Of a stretch of DNA of 64,000 nucleotides, positions 59,366-64,000 are shown one piece after another. The stretch spans positions 29,692,290-29,756,289 of the forward strand of contig OY741265.1 of NCBI GenBank assembly GCA_963514095.1, in the 5' to 3' direction. The notes below the pieces were generated by a model. That model worked only from the letters and a program-made list of their open reading frames with translations, was not told the origin of the DNA and did not search any database. Positions within the stretch are counted from its first letter, which is position 1, and the number at the start of each line of letters is the position of its first letter. The DNA is from Eutrigla gurnardus. Its lineage: Eukaryota > Chordata > Actinopteri > Perciformes > Triglidae. The position numbers and the translations under genes are program-made.

Positions 59366-59421
<56 letters not shown>

Positions 59422-59460
59422 ATTTCTCCCTCTCCTCCGCATCCCTGCTTTCTTCCGATC
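59173..59460 (-). promoter_or_regulatory. GC-rich candidate first (untranslated) exon and promoter, minus strand
   Basis: CpG-rich DNA with a CT/GA tract (59367-59420) and, on the minus strand, a donor CTTAGCAAG|gtaaac at 59173. Direction and the need for an untranslated exon upstream of 10541 make it a candidate first exon of cntn2, about 49 kb upstream. There is no transcript evidence, so it may belong to another gene. Confidence 0.3.
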
Positions 59461-59814
59461 ACCTTCTGGTCTCCTTTTACTAGTGTGAGGCCAGCGAAAA
59501 TACACCAAATGTACTTCCGGTCTCCGTACGACACAATTAAACGTCCATTACGGAATCATTTCAACCTCATTGGGGCATCCAGCGAACATAGCCTTTGTTG
59601 TTATATTTGTTTATTTGTTTGTTTGTTTCTCCAGTTGTTTTTAAATCTGCTCTACAAATAAAACGTCCTCAATTTCAGTTAGGGTTAGGGTCAGTAAGTC
59701 ACTCACCATATGCACTGCATTGTTCAATAACTGTTTACATCCACAAAAGAGGACAAAGTGTGACTTTAAGGCTACATCAAAAAGCATGCGTTTATGGGAT
59801 TGTATCACCTCACA

Positions 59815-59960
59815 CCGTCTGACCCCAATCACTAGGACCAAGCACTGCACCTTGGGGGACAGAGCCTTGCCAGTGTTGCCCCAACCCTCTGGTACTCCCT
59901 CCCTCCAAACAGTCACGACTCACTCACTTTAAAACCCACCTCTTCAAATAGCCTACAACA
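59815..59960 (+). pseudogene. LINE C-terminal fragment
   Basis: ggcaccttgggggacagagc through ctttaaaacccacctcttc encodes the ending (RAF...APTLW-x-SLP...LK-x-HLF) common to fish LINE ORF2 proteins, in broken frames. Confidence 0.5.
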
Positions 59961-60539
59961 CCTGACTCCCACTGCCTCTCCACACTAGAACTCCTAAACA
60001 TTGTATTTATGTATTTTTGTATTTTATCTTTTTTTTTTTCCACTCATGTATCTGAGTGTTTTATGTTTTTTTTGTTTTGCATGTTGTATTTGTCCTTCAT
60101 TTCATGTGAAGTATCTCTGAATATTTAAAAAGCACAATATAAATCCTATTAATTATTTTAATTGTTATTATTAATTACTGCTACTGCTTCTATTAATACT
60201 GCTATCAATGCTGCTACTACTATTGCTACTGCACTAACCGTACTGACACGACTGTTCTGTTGACAATACCACAGCTGCTACTGTGATTACTGTATTCTTT
60301 TTTCACCAGCAGGAGAGAAAAGAAGTCATCCTCAACATCTGTTGTTTTGTTGTTTCAGAATGATGAAGACAGCTGGCGAGCAATTAGATACAAAATAGGA
60401 TGAAGGCTGTACAGCAAGATTTCATTTTTTGGCAGCTATCAAGTTTTCCCCACACAGAATGTACAGACTTGTAGGTATTCTGTTATCAGATAGCTTGAAA
60501 GTAGCTGAGAAGATGCCCAAGGAGGTTTGGTCTGAGACC

Positions 60540-60850
60540 TCGTTTACGTCTGCCTCCGCCCCGCAGTATGCCTACTGGAAGTCCCTAAACACCGCTTTTA
60601 TTTTGGAGGCACAATGGAATGGCTTCCGGTAAGTCTCCGTCGCGCTTCGCAGCATCTCCGGGGTGAGACGGCGCCAGTTTGCGGCTCCTTTTGTTGTGAG
60701 CCTCTCGGCTGCCTGGAAGTGAAGGTCTGAGGGAGCAGGTGCTGCTGCTCGCCGCCCTCCACACCCTTCTCCCCGGGGAGCAGCGAGGAGAAAGAGACCC
60801 CTCCACATACATCACACCTACGTGACGCGCCTCGTATTTACTCATTAGAC
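60540..60850. promoter_or_regulatory. GC-rich, CpG-containing block
   Basis: The CpG content is clearly higher than in its surroundings. On the plus strand ATGGAATGGCTTCCG meets a consensus donor (gtaagt) at 60631, which might be the first coding exon of an unknown plus-strand gene. No continuation could be found. Confidence 0.3.
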
Positions 60851-60869
60851 TAGTGTGCTGAAGACGCGC

Positions 60870-61730
60870 CTTTATTTTTTCATTTTATTTATGCTTAATT
60901 TTACTTGAAAAAGACAAAATAACGCATTTCAAAAAGATATTGTGAAAAAAGGAATACGTGAGTAAAGTGATTGATAAGGTTATAAAGCAATACTAATAAC
61001 AACAACACTTAGTATATTTTAAAGGAGAAAAGTCGTAAAATGCAGGTTTATTTTATACGTTCATGTGTTTTTCTAGAATGTTTCATTTAAGATTCAGTAC
61101 TGAATATGTCCATGTATTTAGCTTTGTTTATACAACATGTACATTGAAATGAATTACCTACATTAGGTTGATAATGGGATTAAAGTGCTACAGATTTTTT
61201 TAAATAGATTTTTATCCATTCATGATTTGCTTCTAGTAGTCTATATTCGTCAATAATCAAATTGAGTTGCTCAGTGGTGTCAGTGTCTCTTGTAAATGGA
61301 AAATATTGTCAGAATGAATATTAATCTGGAGAAATAAAAAGCTGTCTTTTCTTTTTTTCATGCTTTATTTTACCTTTTATCTTGAAAAAGACAAAATAAC
61401 AAAACAACATTACAAAATGAAAAAAGAAAGTCTAAATTAGTAAAGTGATTCATGATGTTATAAACTAATAATCATAACATTATAATACATATTTACAATC
61501 ATAATATAATATTTTCATTATTATTATAGCATTATTATCATAAATTAGCCTGTTTGATTTAAAAAAAAAGTTTTTTTTAGAACTTAACACTACAGTTTTT
61601 GAAGCTGAATCTTGAGTGAAACATTCTGTTAAGCACTATTACATATATTACATTGATAATGGGATTAAAGTGAGATGCTCACTCTTTAAATGGAGAAAAA
61701 TATTGTCAGAAAATAAACCCTACATACATA
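60870..61730 (+). repeat. direct duplication, two units of about 480 bp
   Basis: cttgaaaaagacaaaataac, gtaaagtgatt...atgttataaa and ttgataatgggattaaagtg occur in the same order in 60890-61190 and 61380-61675. The units have diverged, so it is an old local duplication. Confidence 0.75.
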
Positions 61731-62630
61731 TATTGTTGGAATTCCCATGAGAGAAATTAATGTTAAATATTGTTTTTCAATCAGTCGTAGTCTAAGTAAG
61801 AAGGGATAAGGCATGAAACTAGCTGAACTGTTCAGAATATTATTCGTTAGTCAATATTTCAATGGAGGCAAACAACATCCCTGTTTCATATTAAAACGTG
61901 GACAAATCAGAAACATTTGTCCATGTTTGAGTTTATTTAGTCTGCCTCTTTATCAAGAGGTAGGACACCAACACTTTCACAAAGCAGTGGACCCGTTTTT
62001 AGAGTGACAGCATGGCAGTGGAGTCTGTAATGAGTCGTAGTTTACTGTGTGAGTGATGAGCACCGCACCGTGTCTATATTCCAGCCTCGGGGTCGTTAGA
62101 GCAGAGCGGCCAACATACAAAGAGCCACCAATTAGACAGACAGGGTCATCTGATGGCAACACACTGCAGCGGCAGACTGCATGCAGGTCCTCATGCTAAT
62201 TGGGAATCACTGGAGTCCCAGTGCCTCGGGGAACACTGATATGTGCTTAATTAATCAGCGATAAGTGACGCTCTTGTGTTGCTGTGAAGGTTCTATTCGA
62301 CTTCTCAAATAAAAGAGACATGTGCATCTTCATGGGTGAGTCACCGAATGCTCACTCTGCTCCGGCTTTTAGTCAAGTCACAGGCAATCGAGGTAAATGA
62401 GGTACAAGATTACATCAAATACCTTGAGTGGTTGCTATGAAAGGGTTTGGCGTTCCCTTGGCCCGGTTCCAGGGACTCTGATTTGCCCACTTCTCCTTTT
62501 ACACTCCTATTTGATGTGAGTGCCATTTTCCCCTCCGAACCAATCTCCTCTGAGCCTCTTTGCTCTTAAGATTTACTGATTGTTCAGGTCTCAACTTCCA
62601 AAACACCTTGAGAATCTGAAACCACAAAGT
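61731..62630. other. no gene; possible conserved non-coding block
   Basis: 62150-62480 is repeat-free with TTAATTAATC, ATGCTAATTG and similar homeodomain/POU-like words. It is only a candidate enhancer. Confidence 0.3.
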
Positions 62631-62641
62631 CACACACACAC

Positions 62642-62687
<46 letters not shown>

Positions 62688-62688
62688 A
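62631..62688 (+). repeat. (CA)n microsatellite
   Basis: CA repeat with a CG and a CT interruption. Confidence 0.97.
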
Positions 62689-62759
62689 AGAGGCACTTCA
62701 TACCACCACTTGATCCTGCTCCTGACTGCGCTCAGGAGTCAAGCAATATGGTTTTAAAG

Positions 62760-62779
62760 ATATATATATAGCTATATAG

Positions 62780-62841
<62 letters not shown>

Positions 62842-62901
62842 TGTATATATGGCTATATAGCTATATATATATATATATACTGTATATATAGCTATATATA
62901 T
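62760..62901 (+). repeat. (TA)n microsatellite with tagctata interruptions
   Basis: About 140 bases of TA; gctatatagc and actgtatatat recur within it. Confidence 0.96.
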
Positions 62902-63390
62902 CCACCATCATGAGCTTGTTGCCTGCAGACATTGAGGGTGTTAAATTGAGATGAAATGAAACATCCTCAATCATATTGTTCACTTAACAATACGTTTCAT
63001 TTAACAACATATGCGAATACAGAGGAGGAGGTGTGTGTGCGTGTGTGTGTTTGTTGTGCGTGTGTGTGTGTGTGTGTGCAGCTCTGGATCCTGCTCATAG
63101 ACGTGGTCGTCATCATGATCATGATGTCTCCCATTGGTTTTGTGTTCAGCATTTTGGCAGTTGCCATCTCGGATTTTTGTGTGTCACCATCTTGGATTAC
63201 AGGCATCAGCATCATGGATTTTGGCCATCGGCATCTTGGAAATGTTGCAACCAGTGAATTGAAGTGACCATATTTGGACTGAGGAGGAGCAACGGGGGGA
63301 TCCGTCCCGCGACCCCCAGTGGTAACCTTTCTGCATCTGGCTCAATCTGACTTCTGGAGAACAAAGCTTCATAGTCAACTTTACAGCTCA

Positions 63391-63540
63391 GCAGAGGTGT
63401 CAAAAGTACAGACGCTCTCTACTCAAGTAGAAGTACAGATACTTGTGTTCAAAAAGACTCTGGTAAAAGTAGAAGTACTGATTCAAAGTGGAAAAGGTAC
63501 TCTGAAGTGTAGTCAAAGTAAAAGTAAAAAGGACATTCTA
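63391..63540 (+). mobile_element. hAT end fragment (CAGAGGTGTCAAAAGTAC type)
   Basis: It starts cagaggtgtcaaaagtac, then actcaagtagaagtacaga and many AAAGTA/AGTACT words, the terminal region of a widespread fish hAT family. The other end was not found before the window ends. Confidence 0.65.
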
Positions 63541-64000
63541 CTGGCGTCATATCTTTAAGATATAAAAAAAGAATAATATGTTAATTCCCCTCAAATGCAT
63601 TAAAACTAAAGCAGGACAGACAAGAACTAGGCAGCATGTCACTGACAAACTGGGATGTCTGGTACAAGTGATGGGACAACTCCTGAGGTCACAGCAGATG
63701 AAAGACTTGCTCCATTCAGAAAGAAGAATTGCCTTTTATTGTTAAACTGATGAATCACTTCTTATATACACATGCTATTTGTTGTGGTATCAAATGGTCA
63801 AATTCCTTTTATTTTCTTATTGTTTAATAACATGTGAAATAATGTTTCCCCTGAAAAATACCTTCCGGGACAAAACAGTGGAATTCAATAAATAAGAAGA
63901 TAGATAGAATAAGAAGATACATAGATGGTTATCCTCCTTTCTGTGTTTTTGCAGTTTGCTTTCTCCCTGTACATGCCCAGCAAGCCAGGGAAATATGGAA

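Noticed and set aside
59169..59534. 121-codon minus-strand frame in GC-rich DNA
   Set aside because: The centre is an Arg-Glu repeat from the GA tract; more likely untranslated exon or promoter DNA.

Overview
The window looks like teleost fish nuclear DNA. It is mostly non-coding and crowded with DNA-transposon ends, microsatellites and fish-type SINE/LINE tails. The only recognisable single-copy host gene is the 5' part of a contactin gene on the minus strand. Seven coding exons (10431 down to 857) encode a signal peptide and the first three Ig domains, and all splice phases agree. The NGTE, CGTIISR and NMDISTKS stretches fit contactin-2 (TAG-1, cntn2) better than contactin-1. The remaining Ig and FNIII exons lie beyond base 1. 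An untranslated exon joins the signal-peptide exon at 10541, and a GC-rich candidate first exon lies near 59.2 kb. If that is right, most of the window is a very long first intron.

Layout: 1-10.5 kb holds cntn2 exons with a SINE and three hAT-type elements in its introns. 10.5-21.4 kb holds a 862-bp palindromic TTAA element, a second TTAA MITE, a Tc1/mariner-type deletion derivative and a long GT tract. 21.8-34.2 kb is a transposon graveyard. It contains a broken two-ORF transposon gene split by a TTAA element, and a 4.2-kb EnSpm/CACTA-like element with 3-bp target duplications that carries an intact multi-exon passenger gene and a nested hAT. It also holds three U3 snoRNA-related sequences, a LINE fragment, and a second EnSpm-type transposase interrupted by a Harbinger-like element with tRNA-like segments.

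35-42 kb holds MITEs, microsatellites and LINE tails. 43.3-45.5 kb is a cluster of four intron-containing tRNA-Ile(UAU) genes or pseudogenes on the minus strand, with a fifth at 50.8 kb, all inside a duplicated repeat unit. 46.7-50.5 kb is a three-level nest of hAT elements, the outer one with a perfect 8-bp target duplication. 53.7-55.9 kb is another hAT nest. 57-64 kb has a TTAA MITE, LINE remnants, GC-rich promoter-like DNA, a local ~480-bp duplication and long CA/TA tracts.

No bacterial operons, CRISPR arrays, rRNA genes or recognisable retroviral genes were seen. All family names rest on motif recognition and terminal structure read by eye, not on database searches.
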